Of a stretch of DNA of 64,000 nucleotides, positions 8,362-17,824 are shown one piece after another. Numbering within the stretch: position 1 is the first letter of the stretch; every line of letters starts with the position of its first letter. Position numbers and translations under genes: made by a program. Location of the stretch: the NCBI RefSeq assembly GCF_016908635.1, contig NZ_JAFBEG010000005.1, positions 98,542 to 162,541 on the forward strand, read 5' to 3'. Below the pieces are notes generated by a model. It did no database searches and was not told the origin of the DNA. It saw nothing but the letters and a program-made list of their open reading frames with translations. The DNA comes from Sporohalobacter salinus (GTDB taxonomy: Bacteria > Bacillota > Halanaerobiia > Halobacteroidales > Acetohalobiaceae).

Positions 8362-9765
8362 TTATAAAATATATCTACTTAAATCTTTATCTTCTACTAT
8401 ATCGCTTAATTTATTCTGGACATACTCAACATCAATTTCAACACAATCTTCAGAAATTTCAGGTGCCTCAAAAGAAATATCTTCTAATAATTTTTCTAAT
8501 ACTGTATGAAGTCTACGGGCACCAATATTTTCAGTTTCTTCATTAATCTGGAAAGAAATCCTTGCTAATTCTTCTATAGCCCCTTCTGTAAACTCTATCT
8601 CCAAATCTTCAATTGTCAATAAAGCCTTATACTGTTTAGTTAAAGCATTCTCAGGCTCTGTTAGAATAGCTTTAAAGTTTTCTTCAGTTAGATTAGAAAG
8701 TTCTACTCTAATTGGAAATCTCCCTTGCAACTCTGGAATTAAATCCTTAGGTTTAGAAACATGAAAAGCCCCTGCTGCAATAAAAAAGATATGGTCAGTC
8801 TTAACCGCACCATGCTTGGTCATTACTGTAGAACCTTCTACAATTGGAAGAATATCCCGTTGAACTCCTTCACGAGAAACTTCTGGTCCAGAAGAAGATG
8901 TATTATCTCCTGCTACTTTATCTATTTCATCTAAAAAGATAATCCCTGATTCTTCTACTCGATTAATTGCTTCTGAAGAAACCTCATCCATGTCTATTAA
9001 TTTCTGTGCTTCCTGTTGCTTTAGAATCTCTCTTGCTTCCTTAATAGATGTTTTTCTTTCCTTAGTCTGATTAGGAAACATTCCTCCCAATACATCTTGA
9101 AAATTAACTCCCATTTCCTCAACACCTGATCCAGAAAAGACTTCAATCATTTGTGAATTATTTTCTTCTACTTCAATTTCAATTACCCTATCTTCTAGTT
9201 CTCCAGCTCTTAATTTCTCTCTCAATTTTTCTCTTCTTTTCTTTAAACGCTTAAGATGTTCTTGATCTTCAACTTCATTATCATTATTATCCTCATTATT
9301 AAAATTACCGAATAAAGCTCCTAATGGATTGCTATTCTTCTCACTTTCTGGCAATGGTAATAATTTGTCTAAGATTCTATCTTCAGCCATCTTTTCCGCT
9401 TTGTCCTCAACCTCTTCCATTCTTTCTTTCTTAACCATTCTAATAGCCGTTTGAACTAAATCACGAATTATGGATTCTACGTCTCGCCCAACATAACCTA
9501 CTTCAGTAAATTTGGTCACTTCTACTTTTGCAAACGGAGCCTGAGCTAACTTTGCCAACCTTCTGGCTATCTCAGTCTTACCTACCCCTGTAGGACCAAT
9601 CATCAATATATTTTTAGGCATAATTTCTTCTCTTAATTCAGCTGATAATTGACGTCTACGATATCTATTTCTCAAAGCTACTGCTACTGACTTTTTAGCT
9701 TCCTGCTGTCCAACTATATATTTATCCAACTTTTCAACGATTTCTCGTGGAGTTAACTCTTCCAT
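8362..9765 (-). CDS. hslU: ATP-dependent protease ATPase subunit HslU (ClpY)
   Basis: HslU is the AAA+ unfoldase that feeds HslV. Walker A is GPTGVGKT (57-64), and the Walker B region reads [10 protein letters not shown]. The acidic, variable I-domain lies between them (about 130-250) and is rich in E, K and N. The C-terminus ends in SRYIL, the tail that docks into HslV and activates it. The length (467) is typical. The gene lies 21 nt after hslV. Confidence 0.98.
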   Translation of the reverse strand: MEELTPREIVEKLDKYIVGQQEAKKSVAVALRNRYRRRQLSAELREEIMPKNILMIGPTGVGKTEIARRLAKLAQAPFAKVEVTKFTEVGYVGRDVESIIRDLVQTAIRMVKKERMEEVEDKAEKMAEDRILDKLLPLPESEKNSNPLGALFGNFNNEDNNDNEVEDQEHLKRLKKRREKLREKLRAGELEDRVIEIEVEENNSQMIEVFSGSGVEEMGVNFQDVLGGMFPNQTKERKTSIKEAREILKQQEAQKLIDMDEVSSEAINRVEESGIIFLDEIDKVAGDNTSSSGPEVSREGVQRDILPIVEGSTVMTKHGAVKTDHIFFIAAGAFHVSKPKDLIPELQGRFPIRVELSNLTEENFKAILTEPENALTKQYKALLTIEDLEIEFTEGAIEELARISFQINEETENIGARRLHTVLEKLLEDISFEAPEISEDCVEIDVEYVQNKLSDIVEDKDLSRYIL

Positions 9766-9786
9766 CGACCCAACCCCCTTTAAAAA

Positions 9787-10314
9787 CTAAATTTCTTCTA
9801 CTGTAATATTATCATTCGTATAAATGCAGATATCAGCTGCAATTTCTAAAGCCTGCTTAGCTATATCTGCTGGTTCTAAATCAGAATGTTTCAATAAAGC
9901 TCTAGTAGCTGCTAAAGCATAAGGACCACCAGAACCAATTGCTGTAACATCATCATCTGGCTCTATTACATCTCCACTACCTGAAATTACTAATAACTGT
10001 TCCTCATTAGCAACAATCAGTAGAGCCTCTAACTTCCGCAACATTTTATCAGTTCGCCATTCTTTAGCCAATTCTACCGCTGCCCGCTGCAAATTCCCCT
10101 GAAACTCTTCTATCTTAGCTTCAAACTTTTCAAACAAGGTAAAACCATCAGCAGCTGAACCAGCAAAACCAGCCAGTACTTCACCATTATATAATCGTCG
10201 CACTTTCCTAGCTTTATGTTTCATTACTGTATGTTTCATAGTTACTTGACCATCACCAGCAATTGCTACTTTTTCACCCTGTTTAACGGCAACTACCGTC
10301 GTAGCTTCAAACAT
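9787..10314 (-). CDS. hslV: ATP-dependent protease peptidase subunit HslV (ClpQ)
   Basis: HslV is the threonine protease of the HslUV complex. The start is [10 protein letters not shown], so a short pro-segment of four residues (MFEA) must be removed to expose the catalytic Thr of TTVVAV. The rest is canonical: [37 protein letters not shown] and [16 protein letters not shown] six codons upstream encodes RRRKK from the ribosome site itself (AGGAGGAGG), so the ATG at 10312-10314 is used (175 residues). Confidence 0.97.
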   Translation of the reverse strand: MFEATTVVAVKQGEKVAIAGDGQVTMKHTVMKHKARKVRRLYNGEVLAGFAGSAADGFTLFEKFEAKIEEFQGNLQRAAVELAKEWRTDKMLRKLEALLIVANEEQLLVISGSGDVIEPDDDVTAIGSGGPYALAATRALLKHSDLEPADIAKQALEIAADICIYTNDNITVEEI

Positions 10315-10440
10315 CTTTTTCCTCCTCCTCAACAGATCTCCAATCCAAAATAGGACCTCTGATTAATTCTCTGACATTTCATGTTATCATATACTCTATC
10401 TTTATGCAAGACTGTAAAAAAAATGATAAACTCAGTACGA

Positions 10441-12534
10441 TTAAGCTTCTGTCTCTAGCTGTTCAGGAGTCGTTTTAAAGTCACATTCTTCATTAGCACA
10501 TAAATATTCTGTACCACGTTTTTTAGTAGTCTTTTCCATTAAAAAAGCTCCACATTCAGGACATTTCTCTTCAATTGGCTTATACCAAATCATAAACTCA
10601 CAATCAGGATAATTACTACACCCGTAAAAAGTACGTCCTTTCTTACTTTTGCGTTGTACTACCTCTCCATCCTCACACTCAATACAACCTACTCCCATTT
10701 TAATCAAATAAGGTTTAGTGTTCTTGCAATCAGGAAAACCAGGACAAGCTAAAAATTTACCATATTTCCCATGTTTAACAATCATATTCTTACCACATTT
10801 TTCACAAACTTCATCTGTAACTTCTTTTTCTAGCTCTACTTCTTCCATATTCTCATAAGCAGAATCTAATCTATCTTTGAATGGAAAATAAAAATCTTTT
10901 AGAATTTCTCTCCAATCTTCTTCCCCTTTTTCTATATCATCTAACTGTTGCTCTAACTTAGCTGTAAATTCAATATCAGTTACATTGGGAAAATGTTCAT
11001 TTAGAAGGTGATTTACTGTCTTTCCTAATTCAGTAGGTACAAATCGCTTGCCTTCTTTATTAACATAACCACGATCCTGAATCGTTCCTACTGTCGGTGC
11101 ATAAGTACTTGGTCGCCCGATTCCCTTTTTTTCTAAAGTCTTTACTAATTTAGCCTCAGTATATCTAGCTGGTGGTTTAGTAAAATGTTGCTTAGGTTTA
11201 AATTTCATTAATTCAACTTCTGTTCCCTCTTCTAAGTCATCAGGTAGATCTTTATCCTGCTTTCTATTCTTAAAGGTATCAACAGCTAAATATCCTTTAA
11301 ATAAAGTTCTAGATCCTGTAGCTCTAAATAAATAATCTCCTGCTTCAATATTAACACTTAAAGTTTTATAAATAGCTGGACTCATCTGACTGGCAACAAA
11401 CTTCTCCCAAATTAATTTATAGAGTCGATATTGATCATTATTTAAATAATTCTTAACTTTTTTTGGAGTTCGAAAAACAGAAGTAGGTCTGATAGCTTCA
11501 TGTGCATCCTGCGCCCCTGATTTCACTTTATACTTCTTAGCTTCTTTTGGTCGATACTTAGAACCAAAGTTATCTTCAATAAACTTTCTAGTATCTTGCT
11601 CAGCCTCTTTAGAAATCCGAGTAGAATCAGTTCGAATATAAGTAATTAAACCAACTGTTCCCTCAGGTCCCAAATCAAGACCTTCATATAGCTGCTGAGC
11701 AATAAACATAGTCTTTTTAGCACTAAAATTCAAGCTACTAGCAGCCCGTTGTTGAAGACTACTAGTTGTCAACGGCGGAGCTGGATTATTTCGACGTTTA
11801 CGCTCTTTTATCTTGTTAATTGTAAAGCCATTCTTTTTAGCTTCTGCAATTACTTCATCAGTCTCTTTTTTATTACTTAATTTAAATTTCTTATTATTGA
11901 TCCGATGTAATTTAGCTTCAAACTGCTGTTTGCTTTCAGTCTGCAAATCAACTGCAAGAGACCAATACTCTTCTGGTTCAAAATCTTCAATTTCTTTTTC
12001 TCGTTGACAAATAATCTTAACTGCTACTGACTGAACACGTCCTGCACTTAAACCTCTTCTTACTTTCTTCCATAATAACGGACTCAATTTATAACCTACT
12101 AATCTATCTAACAATCTTCTTGCCTGCTGGGCATCAACTCGATCATGATCTATTGACCGAGGATTTTCAATAGCTTGTTGAATAGCATTTTCAGTAATTT
12201 CGTTAAATTCAATTCGACATTTAGACTCATTATCTAATTTTAAAGCCCGGCTTAGATGCCAGGAAATTGCTTCACCTTCACGATCAGGGTCAGTAGCTAA
12301 AAAGATATTATCATTCTTTTTAGCAGCCTTCCGCAATTTTTTCAATACGTCACCTTTCCCCCTGATAGTTATATATTTCGGTTCAAACTCCTCTTCAACA
12401 TTGATTCCTAATTGACTTTTGGGCAAATCAATCACATGCCCCATTGATGCCTCTACATTAAAATCTTTACCTAAAAATTTATTTATTGTCTTTGCCTTTG
12501 CTGGAGATTCTACAATTACTAAATTTTCAGCCAT
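10441..12534 (-). CDS. topA: DNA topoisomerase I
   Basis: This type IA topoisomerase relaxes negative supercoils. The Toprim domain is at the N-terminus (IVESPAKAKTI; TDPDREGE at 81-88), and the catalytic Tyr is residue 299 in GLITYIRTDS. Three C-terminal four-Cys zinc ribbons begin near residues 568, 612 and 655 (CEKCGK, CIECEDG, CPECGAF). The length is 697. It lies between the DUF494 gene and hslVU. Confidence 0.98.
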   Translation of the reverse strand: MAENLVIVESPAKAKTINKFLGKDFNVEASMGHVIDLPKSQLGINVEEEFEPKYITIRGKGDVLKKLRKAAKKNDNIFLATDPDREGEAISWHLSRALKLDNESKCRIEFNEITENAIQQAIENPRSIDHDRVDAQQARRLLDRLVGYKLSPLLWKKVRRGLSAGRVQSVAVKIICQREKEIEDFEPEEYWSLAVDLQTESKQQFEAKLHRINNKKFKLSNKKETDEVIAEAKKNGFTINKIKERKRRNNPAPPLTTSSLQQRAASSLNFSAKKTMFIAQQLYEGLDLGPEGTVGLITYIRTDSTRISKEAEQDTRKFIEDNFGSKYRPKEAKKYKVKSGAQDAHEAIRPTSVFRTPKKVKNYLNNDQYRLYKLIWEKFVASQMSPAIYKTLSVNIEAGDYLFRATGSRTLFKGYLAVDTFKNRKQDKDLPDDLEEGTEVELMKFKPKQHFTKPPARYTEAKLVKTLEKKGIGRPSTYAPTVGTIQDRGYVNKEGKRFVPTELGKTVNHLLNEHFPNVTDIEFTAKLEQQLDDIEKGEEDWREILKDFYFPFKDRLDSAYENMEEVELEKEVTDEVCEKCGKNMIVKHGKYGKFLACPGFPDCKNTKPYLIKMGVGCIECEDGEVVQRKSKKGRTFYGCSNYPDCEFMIWYKPIEEKCPECGAFLMEKTTKKRGTEYLCANEECDFKTTPEQLETEA

Positions 12535-12567
12535 AATCCATCCACCCCCAAAACCAATTCTATATCA

Positions 12568-13062
12568 TTAATTAATATACTGTTTGTGCTCACTATTAAT
12601 TGATTCAAATTCTGGCGAATTTTCAATGATTACAGATAATCTAGTCGGATCATCAATTACTTTACTCAAAATCTTCCATAGACTCTTTAATCCTAATTCT
12701 CTCTTTTTAATATGAACCGACTTCTCTAAAAGCTCTTCTAATTCATCATCACTAATTAAACCTAAACTGGATAATCTAAGCAACACACCTTGAGCTGAAA
12801 CAGATAATTTAAATCTTTCTCTTATATCTAATATCCTCTGTGACTTTTTGAATTTAAATTCATCATTACTATCTTCAGCTCCATTTTCTTCATTATATAC
12901 ATCAGAAGAAAAGATTAATTCAAAAGCAGTATCTATATCAGCAATTTCATAACCTTGGCTAACTAAATTTTCTACTAACTGCTCCTCATTTTCAATTATA
13001 TCTTCATTATGCATAATTTGCTTTACCAGATAACTTACAATTTCAATTACATTCTCATTCAT
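12568..13062 (-). CDS. DUF494/Smg-family protein
   Basis: This acidic, helical 164-residue protein begins MNENVIEIVSYLVKQIM and has a conserved core ILDIRERFKLSVSAQGVLLRLSSLG. The pattern fits the DUF494/Smg family, whose E. coli member smg also lies next to smf (dprA). The biochemical role is unknown. The ATG has no nearby ribosome site: GGGAGG (13101-13106) lies about 38 nt upstream with an inverted repeat in between (see separate entry). No other ATG, GTG or TTG is in frame after an upstream stop. It is probably cotranscribed with topA, 33 nt downstream. Confidence 0.8.
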   Translation of the reverse strand: MNENVIEIVSYLVKQIMHNEDIIENEEQLVENLVSQGYEIADIDTAFELIFSSDVYNEENGAEDSNDEFKFKKSQRILDIRERFKLSVSAQGVLLRLSSLGLISDDELEELLEKSVHIKKRELGLKSLWKILSKVIDDPTRLSVIIENSPEFESINSEHKQYIN

Positions 13063-13069
13063 AAGAAGC

Positions 13070-13106
13070 CTAGGTGATAGCTATAACAGCTTACCTAGTC
13101 CCTCCC
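13070..13106 (-). promoter_or_regulatory. Leader hairpin between ribosome site and start of the DUF494 gene
   Basis: On the RNA, CTAGGT (13093-13098) pairs with ACCTAG (13070-13075), with an inner AGCT/AGCT pair. The GGGAGG site lies directly before this stem and the ATG lies 8 nt after it. If the stem folds, the ribosome site and the ATG come within normal distance. The alternative is that the stem is a protein- or RNA-binding control site. Confidence 0.5.
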
Positions 13107-13142
13107 CTCTATATTTAAAATACTTTCCTTAACATTTACTAT

Positions 13143-13171
13143 ATTATATGAGTTTTTACTTGGTTTGTAAA
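13143..13171 (-). promoter_or_regulatory. Sigma-A-type promoter of the DUF494-topA unit
   Basis: TTTACA (13166-13171), a 17-nt spacer and TATAAT (13143-13148) on the minus strand. Transcription would begin near 13136, giving a leader of about 75 nt that contains the hairpin before the DUF494 gene. Confidence 0.7.
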
Positions 13172-13209
13172 ACACATTATAAAAATTTTTAATTAATTTG
13201 TAAACCTCT

Positions 13210-14313
13210 TTACCTTTTTAATTTAAATCTATTACCTGATAATTGTATAATTAATCCTTTAATTTCTAATTTTAAAAGTATTGAATTTAACTGGCTAGCT
13301 GAAAAATTCACAGAATCCAAAAGCTTATCAAACTCCTGAGGATTAGATTTAATTTTATCATAAACCTCAGCTTCTTGCGAAGATAAATCTATTTTTGTTT
13401 CTTCTTTTAATTCTTTTTCTGTCTTTCCTATTACTTCCAACCAACTATCTAAAGGTAATTCAGTCAAAATATCATCTATAGTCTGAACCAATTTCGCTCC
13501 TGTCTGAATCAAACTATTAGTTCCAATACTTTGGTCTTTAGTAATATCACCAGGAATAGCAAATACTTCTCTCCCTTGATTCAAAGCCAAATTAGCTGTA
13601 ATCAGTGAACCACTCTTTTTAGCAGCTTCTACTACTATTGTTCCTAAACTCAATCCGCTAATAATTCTGTTTCGCTGCGGAAAATTATTACCATGAGGAG
13701 CAGTCCCTAAAGGAAAAGAAGAAATTACAGCCCCTGATTTTTCAATCTCAGTTACTAGTTCATCATTCTCTGGAGGATAAATCACATCAATTCCGGAACC
13801 TAAAACTGCAATTGTTCTTCCATACTTTAATGATCCCTGATGAGCGGAAGTATCTATCCCACGGGCTAAGCCGCTAACAATAGTAAACCCCTGATCAGCT
13901 AAACTAGCTGCCAATCTATTGGCAACTTTCCGTCCGTATGCAGTACACTTTCTTGAACCAACAATAGATAAACTAATCAGATCCTGAAAAGATAACTCCC
14001 CCTTATAAAAGATAACTGGTGGAGGATCATAGATCTTCTTTAATAAAAAAGGATAATCTTCATCAGCAAGAGTTATATACTTAACTCCTACTTTCTCTAT
14101 TCTTTCCAATTTATAATCTAAATTAATTTTTTCTCTATCCTTAATTATATGCTGACTTCTTTTCTTTCCAATTAATTTAACCTTACATAATTCAGTCTGA
14201 CTAGCCTTCCAGATAGCTTCCGCATCTCCAAAATAATCTAACAAGTTCTTTATTATTCTAGGGCCTAATCCTTGTAAATTAATCAAGCCTAACCAGTACT
14301 TTCTCTTATCCAT
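13210..14313 (-). CDS. dprA: DNA-processing protein DprA (Smf)
   Basis: DprA binds incoming single-stranded DNA and loads RecA during transformation. An N-terminal helix-hairpin-helix/SAM-like region (NLQGLGPRIIKNLLDYFG) precedes the Rossmann-like core with SIVGSRKCTAYG, SGLARGIDTSAHQGSL and LGSGIDVIYPPEN. A C-terminal winged-helix domain (about 305-367) follows. A further ATG five codons upstream (14326-14328) lacks a ribosome site; the ATG at 14313 has GGTGAT 9 nt away and matches the family start MDKRKYW. It follows comM, another competence-linked gene. Confidence 0.96.
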   Translation of the reverse strand: MDKRKYWLGLINLQGLGPRIIKNLLDYFGDAEAIWKASQTELCKVKLIGKKRSQHIIKDREKINLDYKLERIEKVGVKYITLADEDYPFLLKKIYDPPPVIFYKGELSFQDLISLSIVGSRKCTAYGRKVANRLAASLADQGFTIVSGLARGIDTSAHQGSLKYGRTIAVLGSGIDVIYPPENDELVTEIEKSGAVISSFPLGTAPHGNNFPQRNRIISGLSLGTIVVEAAKKSGSLITANLALNQGREVFAIPGDITKDQSIGTNSLIQTGAKLVQTIDDILTELPLDSWLEVIGKTEKELKEETKIDLSSQEAEVYDKIKSNPQEFDKLLDSVNFSASQLNSILLKLEIKGLIIQLSGNRFKLKR

Positions 14314-14413
14314 AGTTAATATCACCATCTAGTTAATTATGTATTAATTCCACTAGTTATCTGAAAATTCCTTCTTTTATATTTGAAGTTCAAAAATTTA
14401 TTAAAACTAAACC

Positions 14414-15943
14414 TTAATTAGCAAATAACTTCCGATCTAAATCTCGATACTGAATTGCCTCGGCTATATGATCCGCCTCAATCTTATCTTTCTGATCTAA
14501 ATCAGCTATAGTTCGACCTAATTTTAAAATTCTATCATAAGCTCTTGCACTTAAATTCAATCTATCAATAGCTTGTTTCAATAATTCTTTACTATCTGAA
14601 GTTAAAATACAATATTCTTCAAGCAAATTACCATTCATTTCAGCATTACAAGTAATAGTATATTTCTGAAAACGGTCATATTGAATCTTTCGAGCTTTAT
14701 TAACCCTCTTTCTAATTTCAGCTGAAGTTTCTCCAGTAGAAGAACTAGAAATAACTTCTGCTTCTAATCTAGATACTTCAATATGTATATCAATTCTATC
14801 CAGCAATGGGCCTGAAACCTTATTGCGATATCTCTCCACTTGTCGATGACTACAACTACACTCCTGTTTAGAATCTCCATAAAAACCACAAGGACAAGGA
14901 TTCATAGCAGCGATTAACATTATGTTAGCTGGATAGGTTAATGTTGTTAACGATCTAGAAATAGTCACTTCTCTTTCCTCTAATGGCTGGCGTAGAACCT
15001 CCAAGACATTACGATTAAATTCAGGTAATTCATCTAAAAATAAGACCCCATGGTGAGCTAAACTAACTTCACCAGGCTGAGGAATCCTCCCTCCACCTAT
15101 CATTCCAGCATTAGAAGTAGTATGATGAGGGTCTCTAAAGGGACGTCTATTAATCAAAGACTTATCTTTAGGTAACAAACCAACTATACTATATATCTTT
15201 GTTAATTCTATAGCTTCTTTTAAAGTTAAATCAGGCAAAATAGTAGGAAATCTTTTTGCCAACATAGTTTTACCCGAACCAGGAGGACCGATCATAATTA
15301 CATTGTGACCTCCTGCAGCCGCTACTTCTAAAGCACGCTTAGCAGCCTGTTGCCCCTTTACTTCATCAAAATCAATTCTATACTCTGGAGTTAAATCTAA
15401 TTGATAATCTTCATTAATTATAGAATTTAATTCTTTATTATTTAAAAAATCTATTGTTTCTTCTAAAGATGTAACAGGAATAACTTCAATCCCCTCAACT
15501 ACTGCTGCTTCATTAGCATTATTTTCAGGTAAAATTATTCCCTTTTTTTCTTCATCTTTGGCAGTTAAAGCCATTGGTAGCGCTCCATTAATTTCTCTTA
15601 CTTCACCATTTAGCGATAATTCTCCAACCAAAACATATTCCGACAACTCAGTTATATCTACTAATTCTTGAGCCGCTAAAATTCCAATAGCTAATGGAAG
15701 GTCATATATTGCTCCTTCTTTCTTTATATCAGCTGGTGCTAAATTAACTGTAATCCGCTTAACAGGAAAATTAAAACCAGAGTTCTTAATTGCTGCTCTA
15801 ACTCTTTGACGAGATTCTTTGACTACTGTATTAGGTAATCCTACTAAATTAAAACTAGGTAGCCCCTGAGATAAATCTATCTCTACATCAACTAAGTAGG
15901 CTTCTACTCCCAATACTGCACTACTAATTACTTTAGAAATCAT
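14414..15943 (-). CDS. comM: Mg-chelatase-like AAA+ ATPase ComM/YifB
   Basis: ComM is a hexameric helicase that promotes branch migration during natural transformation. It has an N-terminal Lon-S16-like domain (1-170; NLAPADIKKEGAIYDLPLAIGIL) and a AAA+ domain with Walker A GPPGSGKT (219-226). Walker B is LFLDELPEF, and a Cys-containing loop CPCGFYGD follows. The length of 509 is typical. Together with dprA next door it suggests retained DNA-uptake functions, although no uptake machinery is in the window. Confidence 0.96.
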   Translation of the reverse strand: MISKVISSAVLGVEAYLVDVEIDLSQGLPSFNLVGLPNTVVKESRQRVRAAIKNSGFNFPVKRITVNLAPADIKKEGAIYDLPLAIGILAAQELVDITELSEYVLVGELSLNGEVREINGALPMALTAKDEEKKGIILPENNANEAAVVEGIEVIPVTSLEETIDFLNNKELNSIINEDYQLDLTPEYRIDFDEVKGQQAAKRALEVAAAGGHNVIMIGPPGSGKTMLAKRFPTILPDLTLKEAIELTKIYSIVGLLPKDKSLINRRPFRDPHHTTSNAGMIGGGRIPQPGEVSLAHHGVLFLDELPEFNRNVLEVLRQPLEEREVTISRSLTTLTYPANIMLIAAMNPCPCGFYGDSKQECSCSHRQVERYRNKVSGPLLDRIDIHIEVSRLEAEVISSSSTGETSAEIRKRVNKARKIQYDRFQKYTITCNAEMNGNLLEEYCILTSDSKELLKQAIDRLNLSARAYDRILKLGRTIADLDQKDKIEADHIAEAIQYRDLDRKLFAN

Positions 15944-15970
15944 ATTTGAACTTCCTTTCTAAGCTAAACT

Positions 15971-16333
15971 CTAAGTCAGAAAAGCATTCTCTATATGTGA
16001 AATCTGATAATTATCTTGATTATGATATAAAATCCCAACAACATCGAACCTATAGTCTACCCCTTCTTTTGGATGTTGGCTAATATAATATCGAGCAACT
16101 TGCTGTAACTTCTGTCTTTTATGATAATTAACCTCTTCTCTGGGATGACCAAATTTAAAATTCTGTTTTGTCTTTACTTCTACAAAAATCAAATAGTTAG
16201 CTTTAGCTGCTATAATATCTAGTTCACCAATTCGACAGGTATAATTTCTTTTAATAATATCATAACCGGTATTTTTTAAATATCTAGTAGCTAATTCTTC
16301 TCCTAATTTTCCTAATTCTTGTTTTCCAATCAT
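15971..16333 (-). CDS. yraN: UPF0102/YraN-family endonuclease-fold protein
   Basis: This small protein has a restriction-endonuclease-like fold: GKLGEELATRYL, then CRIGELDIIAA and IFVEVKTK, the E...D...EXK arrangement of the YraN family. Its function is not established. A GTG three codons upstream overlaps the GGAGG site. The ATG at 16331-16333, 8 nt after AGAGG, is preferred. It is 27 nt upstream of comM, as in many Firmicutes. Confidence 0.9.
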   Translation of the reverse strand: MIGKQELGKLGEELATRYLKNTGYDIIKRNYTCRIGELDIIAAKANYLIFVEVKTKQNFKFGHPREEVNYHKRQKLQQVARYYISQHPKEGVDYRFDVVGILYHNQDNYQISHIENAFLT

Positions 16334-16358
16334 TACCTCCACCTCTTCATGTGATATA

Positions 16359-16387
16359 ATTCTATTAAATCAATTTATTTCCTGCAA
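16359..16387 (-). promoter_or_regulatory. Putative sigma-A promoter of the yraN-comM unit
   Basis: TTGCAG (16382-16387), a 17-nt spacer and TAGAAT (16359-16364) precede yraN by about 25 nt. Upstream, 16390-16570 is AT-rich and holds only a 38-codon plus-strand frame (16522-16638) with no homology I recognise. Confidence 0.5.
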
Positions 16388-16570
16388 CTAGTAAAAAATA
16401 TTTAAATTTAACAGTTTACACCTAATATAATAAGAAGAAAGAAACATTTGAACGTATGAAACGAAACTGAAGAATTAGAAGTCTATGTCCTCTTAATATG
16501 CACTTTACTACTTCCTAAGTAATGGGAGGAGCAACAGAAATTCTAGCTTACGGAACAGCAGTAAAATTAA

Positions 16571-16618
16571 AGAAAAATAAAAAAGTTATATCTATTCCTA
16601 ACAGAGTAGATATAACTT
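16571..16618 (-). terminator. Intrinsic terminator after the 78-residue protein gene
   Basis: On the minus strand AGTTATATCTA and TAGATATAACT form a perfect 11-bp stem starting at the stop codon, followed by TTTTTTATTTTT. It ends the rpsP...rnhB gene group. Confidence 0.85.
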
Positions 16619-16854
16619 CAAACTCGTACATCTATTGAATTTTCGCCAAGTTCCCCATCATAACTTCGGTTTAACACCTTGAGAATAACAGTATTCTTAT
16701 ACCTCCCTTTCACTTGTACTCTAACTTTCTCCCCTACTTCTAATTCGGCTAAAACTCTAGCTTCCAAAGCATAATGCCCAAAATTAATCACTGCTGTCTT
16801 CTCCTTTACCTCAAGAACTATTCCATTCAGAATATCTCCTTGTTTTAATTTCAT
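16618..16854 (-). CDS. Small OB-like protein of unknown function
   Basis: This 78-residue protein has alternating beta-strand character. MKLKQGDILNGIVLEVKEKT is followed by INFGHYALEARVLAELEVGEKVRVQVKGRY, resembling an S1/OB-type barrel. The pattern also recalls the N-terminus of the YlqG family, a FliK-like gene found after rnhB in B. subtilis. It lies 5 nt after rnhB and is followed at once by a terminator, so it is the last gene of its unit. Function not recognised. Confidence 0.7.
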   Translation of the reverse strand: MKLKQGDILNGIVLEVKEKTAVINFGHYALEARVLAELEVGEKVRVQVKGRYKNTVILKVLNRSYDGELGENSIDVRV

Positions 16855-16859
16855 TTATT

Positions 16860-17807
16860 TCACCTTAACTCTCGCTTTCGCTGTAAAAATATATTACGCA
16901 GCTCTTTTAATTCAAACTCCGATAATAAATCAACACATTCTTTTACACTAACAGCAATTGATTCTAATTGATCAATTGCTTCAGCATTCTTTAATCCCTT
17001 TTCAAATAGATAATAGTCTTTACTTAAAGCTGCTTCTCTTACTTTGCTAAAGGAATATCTATGTATTGAACAAGGACCATACTTTTCTAAGGCATCAATA
17101 TGACTAGCAGTACCATAACCTTTATGTTGGGCAAAATTATATTCTGGATATTCCTTATCATACTCTACTAACATGCGATCTCGAGTTACTTTGGCAATAA
17201 TTGATGCTGCAGCTATTGAAATACTTCGAGCATCCCCATCAACTATTTTTTGCTGTCTAATTTCAATTTCTGGAATCTCCTCTCCATCAACTAGAAGATA
17301 ATCAGGAGTTTTATCTAAATTCAAAATTGCTTTTCGCATTGCTTGATAATTAGCATTGCGAATATTGATATCATCTATACAATCAGAATCAACAATCCCA
17401 ACTCCTATATCCAATGCTTCTTTCTGTAATTCTGCAAAAAATTCTTCTCTTTTCTCTTCAGATAACTGTTTGGAATCATTCAATCCCGGCATAAATATAT
17501 CCTTTGGTAGAATAACTACTGATGCTACTACCGGACCAGCTAATGGACCACGACCTGCTTCATCCACACCGCCAATTAATCGATAGCCTCTATTAACTAA
17601 ATCATCTTCAAACCGCTTCATTTTATAAAACTTTTTTCGCTTTTTAGCAGCCCGCTTTTTCCTACGCTCACAACGCTTAGCTAACTGCCGAACTCCTTTT
17701 CGTGAATCAGCTATTAATTCAGCTATCAACTCATCAGATATAGCTTTCAGTTCCATACTCTTTAATTCGCTCTTAATCTCTTTTATAGTCATTTCCTCCA
17801 ATTGCAT
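16860..17807 (-). CDS. rnhB: Ribonuclease HII
   Basis: RNase HII removes misincorporated ribonucleotides and RNA primers. The catalytic block GGVDEAGRGPLAGPV places Asp82-Glu83 in the active site; other acidic sites are in LLVDGEEIP and ASIIAKVTRDR. Firmicute enzymes carry an N-terminal substrate-binding extension; here it is very basic (about 45-64, mostly K and R). A further extension of about 55 residues after the usual C-terminus makes 315 residues against about 255 in B. subtilis. Confidence 0.96.
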   Translation of the reverse strand: MQLEEMTIKEIKSELKSMELKAISDELIAELIADSRKGVRQLAKRCERRKKRAAKKRKKFYKMKRFEDDLVNRGYRLIGGVDEAGRGPLAGPVVASVVILPKDIFMPGLNDSKQLSEEKREEFFAELQKEALDIGVGIVDSDCIDDINIRNANYQAMRKAILNLDKTPDYLLVDGEEIPEIEIRQQKIVDGDARSISIAAASIIAKVTRDRMLVEYDKEYPEYNFAQHKGYGTASHIDALEKYGPCSIHRYSFSKVREAALSKDYYLFEKGLKNAEAIDQLESIAVSVKECVDLLSEFELKELRNIFLQRKRELR

Positions 17808-17824
17808 AGTAACTTCACTCCAAA

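Noticed and set aside
16522..16638. 38-codon plus-strand gene
   Set aside because: It is short, lacks a spaced ribosome site, and runs into the terminator hairpin and the end of the opposite gene. Kept only as part of an unexplained stretch.
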